Source: Lachnospiraceae bacterium (GTDB taxonomy: Bacteria; Bacillota_A; Clostridia; Lachnospirales; Lachnospiraceae). From it: DNA of 13,462 nucleotides. This document shows, in pieces, positions 5,268-13,039 of this stretch; within the stretch, counting starts at the first letter, position 1, and the number at the start of each line of letters is the position of its first letter. The notes beneath the pieces were generated by a model. The model was not told where the DNA came from. It saw only the letters and a program-made list of their open reading frames with translations, and ran no database searches. The DNA is taken from positions 1 through 13,462 of the forward strand of contig JAFUEG010000326.1 of the NCBI GenBank assembly GCA_017464045.1, given 5' to 3'. Position numbers and translations under genes: made by a program.

Positions 5268-8200
5268 TTACTCCGTCCTAAGTGCCGCCACCGGATTACT
5301 CTTTGCAGCCTTTCGTGATGGTATTATACCACCGATTAATGTAAGTATCACAGAAAGCAATACCAATGATACACCTCCAAAAAACGGAAGTGCTGCCCTT
5401 ATAGGCTGGTCAGTAAATGATGCAATTATATGATTAATCGGAACAATTAAAATCAGTGTCACTATGATACCCATCAATCCTGCAAGTAAACCTATTATAA
5501 ATGTCTCTGCATTAAACACCTGTGAGATATTATGCTTTGACGCACCGATAGCTCTAAGTATACCGATTTCCTTACGTCTTTCCAATACGCTGATATATGT
5601 GATAACGCCTATCATAATGGATGAAACCACAAGCGATATGGATACAAATGCAATAAGTACATATGTAATCGCATTGGTAATATCCGTAACAGAGCTCATA
5701 AGAGTTCCTACTATATCAGTATATACGATAACCTTATCCTCATCTATCACTCTCATACGTTCATTATAGCCATCCAGTATTTCCTTGATTTTTTCCTTAC
5801 TTTCAAAATCAATCGGATAGATAATAATCGAGCTTGGTTTTTCTCTTTCCACATAAGAAAGCTTTCTTAAGTTTCCATCATAGGTTGCAGTTTCTTTTGA
5901 AAGCATGGCAGTGAATAGCTCACTCATTTCCTGCTCAGACATATTTAATGTAATTGCCTCAGCAAATGCCTGTTCATCAAAGGAAAATGCATTTTCCATC
6001 TTTTCACCCATGTTTCCCATGGCACTTTCCATACCTGACTTGATACGGCTTCCAAGTACCTCCATAGCACTCTGCATCATTGTCTCCATACCCTTCGCTA
6101 TACCTGATGCCATTTCCTGTGAATAATTACCCATGGTCTGTGCCAAACGATTCTCAAGCTCAGAAGTATCCAGGCTTTTTGACACTCCATCCATAATAAT
6201 TGCAGAAGCCTCAGGGGTAGAAAGATATTCTGTAAATGAAGGTAAAAACTTGGTTGGATCCGGCATATTATTTTGCTCTGCATAAATAATATATCCGGAA
6301 TAAAGCTGCTGCATGAGTTTGTTAATCTGTTCATCAGATATTGATATGGACATAAGATTATTAACCATAGTATATTCTGCCTGACTGATTATCCCCTGAG
6401 CTTCCTCCGTAGCAAGATAATCACCTATATGTGCCTGCATATCTTCCGGAGTTATATATCCCTGTGCTATAGCCCATCCTGAATATCCTGTCATAAGACT
6501 TGTACCAAGCGAGGTCAATTCATCAGTACTGATTATCTGTTGTCCGGACGCTTGTATTGCTTCTCTCATACCATCGGTAATAATCTGTCTTGCTCCTTCG
6601 GTTTCAAGATAATCACCTATAGCAGCCTGCATATTGGCATAGTTAGTTGACGGATCATTTGAAGCATAGGTTATATATCCATTTACAATCTGTTCAAACA
6701 TCTCCTGCTGCACTTCTCTTGTCATATTAAACTTAACGCCACTCAGCATATTGACAATTTCTTCATCAGAAAGCTCGGGTAAGGATAAATTAAAATCAGA
6801 AGGATTAACAACCGCCGACAAATCCGTATTACTCATATCAAGACCGGAAAAATCAAAAGCAAGTGCACTTTCATCCACCTTAAATGCCTCCTGCATCTTT
6901 TCCTCATCCACGGAAAACATATCCTCCATGCCCAATTCTTCTCTGTTTTCTTCCTCACCAAACTTAAGTCCCGTAAAAACATTTGTGTCAGGATCGGCAA
7001 GCTGAGCCTTCACTATTTCACTTTCACCTGCTTGTTCCTGAACATATTCCGACAATGTATAAGGATAGTTAATTCCAAGCTGAAGCATCGTAGTAACCGC
7101 ATCTTCCTTAGGCTTAACCACTCCGACAATAGTTACATCCTCACTGCTTTTTAAAAGCTCATCCATATAGTCCTCATCACCGGATTTATCTGTCCAAACA
7201 TTATACTTTTCATCATACGAATATAAATCTCCCGGATTAACCAGCTTAAATGATATACCAAGCAGATCATTATATTTATATGTTGCTTCTTCCGTGTCTA
7301 TATCAATTTCCTCGCCTGTTGTAAATGCATTTACCATCGCATCAAGCTCAGAAGCATCCCTAAGGCCCATGGCATAAGTTGCAACATCCGCCAGACCTCC
7401 ATGTGATGTAAGAACAACTATACACTCATTATAATTTTCCGGCCAACGTCCTGCCACCACATCATATTGTCCTTCGTAAAGTCCGCTATCCTTAGGCATT
7501 TCAAAAAAAACATTTGTGCTGCTTACCGAAGATAAGATGCTGCTCATCGTACCCGTATTACCAAAACCCAAGGCTGAAAATGTCATATCAGGATTAACCT
7601 GACGATTCTTTCCATAGGAAGTCTGATAAAGAAGCGGTGAAACGCCATATGTATATTCAATTGCACGGGTAACCTCCGCCATACCACTTTCGGGACTGTC
7701 TATAAACTTCTTCAAAGATTCCAAATCGTTTGAGGTAATGGTGGCAAATGCTTTAGATGCCATTTTTATCTCCTGAACCTCAACCTCTTCCCGCTTTTTT
7801 TCTTCGCCGATGTCTTCATCTTCCTCATCTGAATACTCAGGCATAAGAGCAGATAAATCAAAGCTTTGGCTGGTAATCTGTAAAGGATACTCCTTTAAGG
7901 TTTCCTCTTCAACAGTCTTTATATAAATATCAACACCATTTGACAGTGATAATATAAGTGCAATTCCGATTATACCTATCGAGCCTGCAAAAGCGACAAG
8001 CAAAGTTCTTGCAAGCTTGGTACGCAAATTATTAAAACTTAAAGCCAACGCAGTAAAAAATGACATGGAGCTTTTGCCCATATTTTTATGTACTGCTCCT
8101 TCATCCTTTAATTCTTCAACGGATACAGGATTGGTATCAGCCGTTATCACTCCATCCTTAAGTCTTACAATACGATTTGCATACTGTTCGGCAAGTTCGG

Positions 8201-8798
8201 GATTATGTGTTACCATAACAACAAGTCTGTCCTTTGCAACCTCTTTCAAAAGATCCATAATCTGTACACTTGTCTCCGAATCAAGAGCACCTGTAGGCTC
8301 ATCGGCAAGTAAAATCTCAGGATCATTTACAAGAGCCCTTGCTATAGCTACACGCTGCATCTGTCCTCCTGACATCTGACTCGGCAGCTTATGCATATGT
8401 TCTTTAAGTCCAACCTTAATAAGAGCTTCCTCAGCTCTTTTCTTTCTTTCTTTTCTTGAAACACCGGAAATAGTAAGTGCAAGCTCAACATTTGCAAGTA
8501 CATTTTGATGCGGAATCAGATTATAGCTTTGAAAGATAAATCCTACCGCATGATTTCTGTAAGAATCCCAATCTCTGTCAGAATACTTCTTCGTCGATAT
8601 ACCATTTATAATAAGATCGCCTGAATTATACCGATCCAAACCACCAATTATATTTAAAAGAGTCGTCTTACCCGAACCACTCGGACCAAGTATAGCCACA
8701 AACTCATTGTCACGCAAAGCAAGACTTACATCATCCAATGCAACCTGGATCCGTCCACCGGTTTTATACTCTTTCCTGATATCCTTAATCTGAAGCAT
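5268..8798 (-). CDS. Fused ABC ATPase/FtsX-MacB-type permease with very large extracellular domain
   Basis: A 1176-residue single-chain transporter half. Residues 1-225 are an ABC ATPase of the LolD/MacB type: Walker A G-P-S-G-S-G-K-T-T (38-46), Q-loop Gln90, signature S-G-G-Q (143-146), Walker B I-L-L-A-D-E (162-167) and switch His198. A first membrane helix lies at about 265-287. An extracellular domain of about 750 residues follows, then three helices (about 1040-1068, 1097-1120, 1137-1160) with the FtsX motif E-R-R-K-E-I-G-I-L-R-A-I-G-A. The external part includes a triplicated 64-residue repeat (about 681-872) and a Gly/Met-rich helical stretch (about 889-938). Mechanotransmission-type relatives export or extract peptides, lipoproteins or drugs, or help cell-wall control; the substrate here is unknown. 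No binding protein or two-component system is adjacent. The ATG follows AAAGGAA. Confidence 0.93.
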   Translation of the reverse strand: MLQIKDIRKEYKTGGRIQVALDDVSLALRDNEFVAILGPSGSGKTTLLNIIGGLDRYNSGDLIINGISTKKYSDRDWDSYRNHAVGFIFQSYNLIPHQNVLANVELALTISGVSRKERKKRAEEALIKVGLKEHMHKLPSQMSGGQMQRVAIARALVNDPEILLADEPTGALDSETSVQIMDLLKEVAKDRLVVMVTHNPELAEQYANRIVRLKDGVITADTNPVSVEELKDEGAVHKNMGKSSMSFFTALALSFNNLRTKLARTLLVAFAGSIGIIGIALILSLSNGVDIYIKTVEEETLKEYPLQITSQSFDLSALMPEYSDEEDEDIGEEKKREEVEVQEIKMASKAFATITSNDLESLKKFIDSPESGMAEVTRAIEYTYGVSPLLYQTSYGKNRQVNPDMTFSALGFGNTGTMSSILSSVSSTNVFFEMPKDSGLYEGQYDVVAGRWPENYNECIVVLTSHGGLADVATYAMGLRDASELDAMVNAFTTGEEIDIDTEEATYKYNDLLGISFKLVNPGDLYSYDEKYNVWTDKSGDEDYMDELLKSSEDVTIVGVVKPKEDAVTTMLQLGINYPYTLSEYVQEQAGESEIVKAQLADPDTNVFTGLKFGEEENREELGMEDMFSVDEEKMQEAFKVDESALAFDFSGLDMSNTDLSAVVNPSDFNLSLPELSDEEIVNMLSGVKFNMTREVQQEMFEQIVNGYITYASNDPSTNYANMQAAIGDYLETEGARQIITDGMREAIQASGQQIISTDELTSLGTSLMTGYSGWAIAQGYITPEDMQAHIGDYLATEEAQGIISQAEYTMVNNLMSISISDEQINKLMQQLYSGYIIYAEQNNMPDPTKFLPSFTEYLSTPEASAIIMDGVSKSLDTSELENRLAQTMGNYSQEMASGIAKGMETMMQSAMEVLGSRIKSGMESAMGNMGEKMENAFSFDEQAFAEAITLNMSEQEMSELFTAMLSKETATYDGNLRKLSYVEREKPSSIIIYPIDFESKEKIKEILDGYNERMRVIDEDKVIVYTDIVGTLMSSVTDITNAITYVLIAFVSISLVVSSIMIGVITYISVLERRKEIGILRAIGASKHNISQVFNAETFIIGLLAGLMGIIVTLILIVPINHIIASFTDQPIRAALPFFGGVSLVLLSVILTLIGGIIPSRKAAKSNPVAALRTE
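6183..6758 (-). repeat. Three tandem 64-residue repeats in the ABC transporter extracellular domain
   Basis: The Gly-Tyr pairs at residues 707, 771 and 835 are spaced exactly 64 apart. Each unit reads roughly: S-D/T-E ..., a hydrophobic stretch ending in G-Y, about 16 variable residues, then (I/F)-x-(D/E)-Y-L-x-T-(P/E)-x-A-x-x-I-I and a helical tail. Units 1 and 2 are closest (both contain H/A-I-G-D-Y-L). The similarity is at protein level and not obvious at DNA level, pointing to an old duplication. Confidence 0.8.
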
Positions 8799-8880
8799 AT
8801 ACTGTTCCTTTCTGTTTTAATCAACCTTATATAACAAACTTATTTCAATTAATTGTACGCAATTTGCTTTTGCAAAATAT

Positions 8881-8909
8881 ATTCTAACACTTAATATATC
8901 AAAAGTAAA
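8881..8909 (-). promoter_or_regulatory. Promoter for the fused ABC transporter gene
   Basis: TTTACT (-35, 8909-8904), a 17-nt spacer and TAGAAT (-10, 8886-8881), preceded by TG one base upstream (extended -10). The predicted start is about 75 nt before the ATG at 8798. It begins 19 nt after the tlpA-like stop codon, so the transporter can be transcribed independently. Confidence 0.5.
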
Positions 8910-8927
8910 GAATTATTATTTTCTTTT

Positions 8928-9587
8928 CTATTTTACAAGAAGCTCAAGCTGTTCAATTAAAACACCTTCATCTATGGTTCCTATCTGATATGCCTGAATA
9001 ACCCCATCCTTATCAATAAAAAGGGTCATAGGGATAGATGACACCCCATAGGTATATGCGCCATTATACTCTGTATCAAAGCCTATCGGAAAGCTAAATC
9101 CCTTTTCATTTACAAAGCTCTTTGCACTTTCTACAGTATCTCGACTGCCATCAGTCAGATCGACTATCAGAAAGTTTATATCATTACCATACTGTTTGTA
9201 TGCCGTATCAAAATAAGGCATCTCCATCTGACATGGTCCGCACCAAGTCGCCCAAAAATTGAGTACAATCGGTTTTCCAAAATAATCCGAAAGATGAACC
9301 TCTTCCCCATCCATATTTAAAAATTTAAAGTCAGGAGCGGTTTCAACCTGTTCATCACTATTTTCCTTACTTTCCTCATCCTGTGTAGTCTTATTACTTT
9401 CTTCCTCATTTACCTCTTCCTGTATAGTTTTATCATTATTTTCCTTACTTACCTCTTCCTGTGTAGTCTTATTATTGTCTTCCTTTTCGTTATATTTTTC
9501 AGACAGATACTTATATCCAAAGCCTGCACCACCTATTACAAGAATAAGTAAAACTATAACCAGCAAAACCTTTACATATTTTTTCAT
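8928..9587 (-). CDS. Membrane-anchored TlpA/ResA-like thioredoxin
   Basis: A 219-residue thiol-disulfide oxidoreductase anchored on the outer face of the membrane. Residues 7-24 form one uncleaved membrane helix. A charged Asn/Lys/Glu/Thr linker (about 30-82) contains three 13-residue repeats. The thioredoxin domain (about 84-219) has A-P-D-F, W-A-T-W-C-G-P-C with active-site Cys116 and Cys119, and the cis-proline Pro186 in S-S-I-P-M-T. It should receive electrons from the CcdA-like protein encoded 18 nt upstream and reduce disulfides in exported proteins. ResA-type partners serve cytochrome c maturation, but no such genes are here, so a surface-protein client is more likely. The ATG at 9587 is preferred to the GTG at 9599 because GAGGTG lies just before it. 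Confidence 0.9.
   Translation of the reverse strand: MKKYVKVLLVIVLLILVIGGAGFGYKYLSEKYNEKEDNNKTTQEEVSKENNDKTIQEEVNEEESNKTTQDEESKENSDEQVETAPDFKFLNMDGEEVHLSDYFGKPIVLNFWATWCGPCQMEMPYFDTAYKQYGNDINFLIVDLTDGSRDTVESAKSFVNEKGFSFPIGFDTEYNGAYTYGVSSIPMTLFIDKDGVIQAYQIGTIDEGVLIEQLELLVK
9357..9473 (-). repeat. Three 39-bp tandem repeats in the TlpA-like linker
   Basis: Residues 39-77 consist of three copies of a 13-residue unit close to N-K-T-T-Q-E-E-V-S-K-E-N-x, at exact 39-nt spacing. The DNA copies are still recognisably alike (shared TGTGTAGTCTTATTA on the plus strand in two copies), so the duplication is fairly recent. The unit is hydrophilic and probably acts as a spacer through the cell wall. Confidence 0.8.
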
Positions 9588-9591
9588 AACA

Positions 9592-9597
9592 CACCTC
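9592..9597 (-). promoter_or_regulatory. Ribosome binding site fixing the tlpA-like start
   Basis: GAGGTG on the minus strand lies 4 nt (AGG core 6 nt) before the ATG at 9587. It overlaps the alternative in-frame GTG at 9599, which therefore is unlikely to be the start. Confidence 0.65.
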
Positions 9598-9605
9598 ACA
9601 CAATA

Positions 9606-10298
9606 TCAAAATTCCAATGAAAACAGAGACATAAGTTTGTTAAGCCATCCCAATGCCATCATTATACCTACAACAATCAAAAAAGCTCCACATATTATAT
9701 TAATAATCCTGTAATGCCTTTTTATAAAATCAAATATATTTTTCAATTCATTAATTAATACCGCGGAAATAATAAAAGGAATACCGACACCCAATGAATA
9801 AACCAAAAGCAGCAAAAAGCCTTTCCATACACCGTTTCCTGTAGATGCCATCATTAGTGCTGCTCCCAGAAAGCTTCCGACACAAGGTGTGATACTTAAC
9901 GAAAAAACGACGCCAAATAAAAATGCAGAAAAAAGACTCTTTACTTTGACGTTATTTTGCCTTTGTTTTAAAAAAGGAATTTTTATCAATTCCATAAATG
10001 ATAACCCAAGTATAACAACTATCGTACCGCATATAACATTAACAATTCTCCGGTATCTCATTAATAGCATACCAACCGAACCGGCAAATACCCCCATAAG
10101 GCAAAATATCACCGTAAATCCAAGCACAAAACAAAGAGCTCCGGGTAAAGCCTTAAAACTGTTTTTCTTTACACCGTCACTCTCATCTTCTGTCTGCGTT
10201 GCCCCTGCAAAATAGCTTATATAAACCGGAAGCATGGGCAACATACAGGGAGATATAAATGATATCACACCTTCCAAAAATGTAATCAAATACTCCAT
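9606..10298 (-). CDS. ccdA: CcdA-type thiol-disulfide transporter (DsbD membrane-domain family)
   Basis: A 230-residue integral membrane protein that carries electrons from cytoplasmic thioredoxin to extracytoplasmic thioredoxin-like proteins. Six hydrophobic helices are visible. The two redox cysteines of the family are present: Cys18 in F-I-S-P-C-M-L-P-M-L-P (helix 1) and Cys139 in S-L-S-I-T-P-C-V-G-S-F-L-G-A (helix 4). The length fits CcdA rather than full DsbD. The start at 10298 follows GGTGGAG at 5 nt; a TTG at 10313 would place that site inside the gene. The tlpA-like gene begins 18 nt after its TGA stop, so the pair is an operon. The L,D-transpeptidase gene ends 44 nt upstream. A weak TTGTTT-17-TAATAT promoter could lie in that gap, but read-through from upstream is as likely. 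Confidence 0.92.
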   Translation of the reverse strand: MEYLITFLEGVISFISPCMLPMLPVYISYFAGATQTEDESDGVKKNSFKALPGALCFVLGFTVIFCLMGVFAGSVGMLLMRYRRIVNVICGTIVVILGLSFMELIKIPFLKQRQNNVKVKSLFSAFLFGVVFSLSITPCVGSFLGAALMMASTGNGVWKGFLLLLVYSLGVGIPFIISAVLINELKNIFDFIKRHYRIINIICGAFLIVVGIMMALGWLNKLMSLFSLEF

Positions 10299-10303
10299 AT
10301 ATA

Positions 10304-10310
10304 CTCCACC
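10304..10310 (-). promoter_or_regulatory. Ribosome binding site fixing the ccdA start
   Basis: GGTGGAG on the minus strand lies 5 nt before the ATG at 10298 and rules against the upstream in-frame TTG at 10313, with which it nearly overlaps. Confidence 0.65.
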
Positions 10311-10342
10311 CAATATTATTCAACCGAAAAATGCAAAACAAT

Positions 10343-11500
10343 CTAGTATGCATTTACAAATCCATAGCATGCCTCATCCAAAAGATTACCATCACCATCA
10401 TAAACCCTGAACAAGGTCCAATAGTATCCATACTGTGGCTGCCATATTGTCCAAAGTGCACATCCCTGTTCCACGGCAATCTGTCCGGTAGTATATATCC
10501 ACGCCGGCTTGTCCTCTGCAAGTAAAGAACAATCAAGTATCAACATTTCATACCTATATGACTGATTAGGATTATCATAAGACTCTACCCCTATGAGATA
10601 TCCTCCACCTTCACCTGTATATGGCATCTGACACTTACCTTTTATATAAGGATGCTTTTCTTCCACACCTTGTCGTCCTTCATATTTGCCAATTGTAAGG
10701 TAATGATTAATAAAAGCAAAATTGTCATTTCCAAATACAGCCCTCAAGTCTCCATATGAATTTTTGTAATATGTAACATCAAAGTCAGGACTTGCCTGTC
10801 TGCCTTCAGGAATACCTACAGTAAGCCAATGCATCTTAAGTGATTTTTCATTATATGCAACTGACGTTTTAATGTCATCATAACTATTATAATAGTAATC
10901 TATATCAAAGCATTCACCCTGATATGCCGTATTCCAAGGATTATTCAAATCAGGATCTGTAGGATCCCAACCTCTTAAATCTGCGGGACCTGATGAAATC
11001 TTATAGCTTTCAGGCTTTCCAAGTGGATTTGAATTACCTGTTACAAAAGTAACACTTGTTCCGCTTGCACAATTATCATATATCCATTTTGCATCTTCTA
11101 CACATCATCTCACACAACCAAGAGATGCAGTTGTTCCAAGCTTATCGTACTCCCAATATTCAAGAGATGATTTATCTCCGTATCTTGTATAAGGAACAGA
11201 ATGAAAAAGTATCTGACCGGTAATTCTGGTTGCATACTGTCCTGATACTCCACCAACCAATGATCTCCATTCATATTTATCAGTGGTTCTGTACGTACCG
11301 CTTTTAGGTGTATATGTTCCTGTAGAACAAACCATTGACTTTACGGGATTTCCTCCCTGATAAATAGTAACTACGTTTAAAGTAACATTTACCTCAATTG
11401 TGTATGCTCCATCAGCCCTGCTGTCAACATGCCATAAAGGAACAATCATACTAATAATTATTAAAGTCATTAAAATTTTTTTCATCAAATTATTTTTCAT
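10343..11500 (-). pseudogene. Secreted L,D-transpeptidase (YkuD) interrupted by one in-frame TGA
   Basis: L,D-transpeptidases crosslink peptidoglycan through a catalytic Cys outside the membrane. From the ATG at 11500 (AGGTGG site, 7 nt spacing) codons 1-131 give a signal peptide (about 1-30) and a YkuD domain with His100 (L-F-H-S-V-P) and the motif S-L-G-C-V-R (catalytic Cys129). Codon 132 is TGA (11107-11105). The same frame then runs open for 253 codons to TAG: the end of the YkuD fold (C-V-E-D-A-K-W-I-Y-D-N-C), two 42-residue repeats (about 197-238 and 239-280) with F-D-x-x-Y-Y-x-N-S-Y and H-(W/Y)-L-T-x-G-x-x-E-G-R-Q, and a C-terminal domain of unknown type. Relatives have Leu or Met where the TGA is, one base change from TTA. 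It may be a nonsense mutation, a sequence error or read-through. Without read-through the product lacks the last part of the fold. Confidence 0.85.
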
Positions 11501-11503
11501 CTG

Positions 11504-11513
11504 CTCACCACCT
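11504..11513 (-). promoter_or_regulatory. Ribosome binding site fixing the L,D-transpeptidase start
   Basis: AGGTGGTGAG on the minus strand ends just before the ATG at 11500 (AGGTGG to ATG 7 nt). The in-frame TTG at 11518 lies upstream of this site and would put it inside the gene. Confidence 0.6.
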
Positions 11514-11568
11514 ATCAAAAATAAACCTTTGCCTGCTATTAAAAATATAACATATTTTTTTCTTAAAG

Positions 11569-12957
11569 CTATATCGGAAGTTCCCTGTTTACCTTTCTGA
11601 AGAAAATTAGTGTAAATGTAAGCGAAACAACCTCAGCAATAAGAAAACTCCACCATACATTATTTACATTTCCCGTAAGTGATAAAAACCATGCCACCGG
11701 AATTAAAACCAAAAGCTGTCTGCATATCGATACAATTAATGAATATATACTCTGTGAAAACGCCTGAAATACAGAGCCAAGAACTATACTGCAGGCTGCA
11801 ATCGGAAAATGTATGGCGATAATCCTTAGTGCAGGCACTCCTATTTCCAGCATATTATCAGAGGCATCAAACACCCTAAGCAAGAGCCCCGGTATAAGTT
11901 CAAATACTATTGTACCCACTGTCATTATGCAGATAACAAGCTTCAACGCGAATTTAAGAGATTCATTAATTCTATCCTTTTTACCTGCTCCGAGATTATA
12001 TGCCAGTATAGGTATTACTCCGTTATTTACACCGAAAACAGGCATAAAGAAGAAACTCTGAAGTTTAAAGTATGAACCAAATACCGCAGTTGCGGTATCT
12101 GAAAATTTACCCAAAATCTTATTCATGCTATAGGTCATAATCGAACCTATGGATATCATAAGAATTGACGGCACACCCACGGCATAAATCGCCTTTACAA
12201 CCTCTGCCTTAGGCTTAAGTATTTTCTTAAAGGATAATCTGATATCCTTATTAAACTTAACATTCATATATACACCGAGACAGGATGCCGTTATCTGTCC
12301 AAATACAGTCGCAATCGCTGCACCGGCGATGCCCATCTTAGGAAAACCAAAATAACCGAAAATAAGTATCGGATCAAATATCATGTTGATAACCGCACCG
12401 GTAATCTGCGATATCATACTGTGGAAGGTTCTTCCTGTTGACTGAAGCAGTCTTTCAAAGGTCATCTGCATAAATACACCAAGAGAAACGCAGCAGCATA
12501 TAGAAGTATAGGTTATACCGTATTCCTGAATAGTTACATTATCAGTCTGTGAAATTATAAAAGGCTTTGCCAATGTAAGACCGACAATTAAAAATAACAA
12601 ATAACTGAAAAACTCAAGAAGTATACCTGTATTGGCAGCCTCATCCGCCTTGTCAAAATTCTTTTCTCCAAGAGACCTTGATAAAAGTGCATTTATACCG
12701 ACTGCAGTTCCCGAAGCGACAGCAAACATAATATTTTGCATAGGAAATGCAAGGGTTACAGCAGTAAGAGCCTCCTCGGAAATCCTTGATACAAACACAC
12801 TGTCCACTATATTATAAAGTGCCTGGACAAGCATGGAAACCATCATCGGAAGCGACATACTTACGATGAGTTTTTTTACAGGCATAACACCCATTTTATT
12901 TTCTTCAGGTACTTTATCTTTTTTTAATACTAAATCTTCTTCCATTATGTAACTCAT
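11569..12957 (-). CDS. MATE-family multidrug/toxin efflux protein
   Basis: A 462-residue polytopic membrane protein that probably exports drugs or metabolites by sodium or proton antiport. Family features are visible. After a charged N-terminus (about 1-24) comes V-K-K-L-I-V-S-M-S-L-P-M-M-V-S-M-L-V and Y-N-I-V-D-S-V-F-V-S-R, the classic MATE helix-1 region. Next are F-P-M-Q-N-I-M-F-A-V-A-S-G-T-A-V-G-I-N-A and the helix with Q-S-T-G-R-T-F-H-S-M-I. The second half repeats the fold, with P-V-F-G-V-N-N-G-V-I-P-I-L-A-Y-N-L-G-A-G. About twelve hydrophobic segments and the length fit the family, nearest to the MepA/DinF-like branch. The ATG at 12957 has an AGAAAG-type ribosome site; an ATG four codons later is possible. 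A promoter-like pair lies just upstream. The substrate cannot be told. Confidence 0.93.
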   Translation of the reverse strand: MSYIMEEDLVLKKDKVPEENKMGVMPVKKLIVSMSLPMMVSMLVQALYNIVDSVFVSRISEEALTAVTLAFPMQNIMFAVASGTAVGINALLSRSLGEKNFDKADEAANTGILLEFFSYLLFLIVGLTLAKPFIISQTDNVTIQEYGITYTSICCCVSLGVFMQMTFERLLQSTGRTFHSMISQITGAVINMIFDPILIFGYFGFPKMGIAGAAIATVFGQITASCLGVYMNVKFNKDIRLSFKKILKPKAEVVKAIYAVGVPSILMISIGSIMTYSMNKILGKFSDTATAVFGSYFKLQSFFFMPVFGVNNGVIPILAYNLGAGKKDRINESLKFALKLVICIMTVGTIVFELIPGLLLRVFDASDNMLEIGVPALRIIAIHFPIAACSIVLGSVFQAFSQSIYSLIVSICRQLLVLIPVAWFLSLTGNVNNVWWSFLIAEVVSLTFTLIFFRKVNRELPI

Positions 12958-12998
12958 TTCTTTCTAAACTAATATGCTAAACCGACATCCGGAATTCT

Positions 12999-13027
12999 AC
13001 TATCCGTCTTACGATTTATCAGTTCAA
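12999..13027 (-). promoter_or_regulatory. Promoter-like sequence for the MATE gene
   Basis: TTGAAC (-35, 13027-13022) and GATAGT (-10, 13004-12999) are 17 nt apart on the minus strand, about 40 nt before the ATG at 12957 and 12 nt after the stop of the DUF308-like gene. Each box matches the consensus at four of six bases. Confidence 0.4.
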
Positions 13028-13039
13028 TTTTCGTACTAT

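Noticed and set aside
10343..10948. Separate gene starting at the TTG of 10948
   Set aside because: It is in the same frame as the transpeptidase upstream, has no ribosome site, and its sequence continues domains that begin before it, so it is the distal part of one interrupted gene.
11105..11107. TGA read as Trp or Gly through an alternative genetic code
   Set aside because: TGA ends three well-supported genes in the window and Trp is written TGG, including in the same gene.
11530..11565. Terminator between the MATE and transpeptidase genes
   Set aside because: Only an AT-only hairpin (AAAATAT/ATATTTT) is visible; it is weak and common by chance in AT-rich spacers, so I did not list it.
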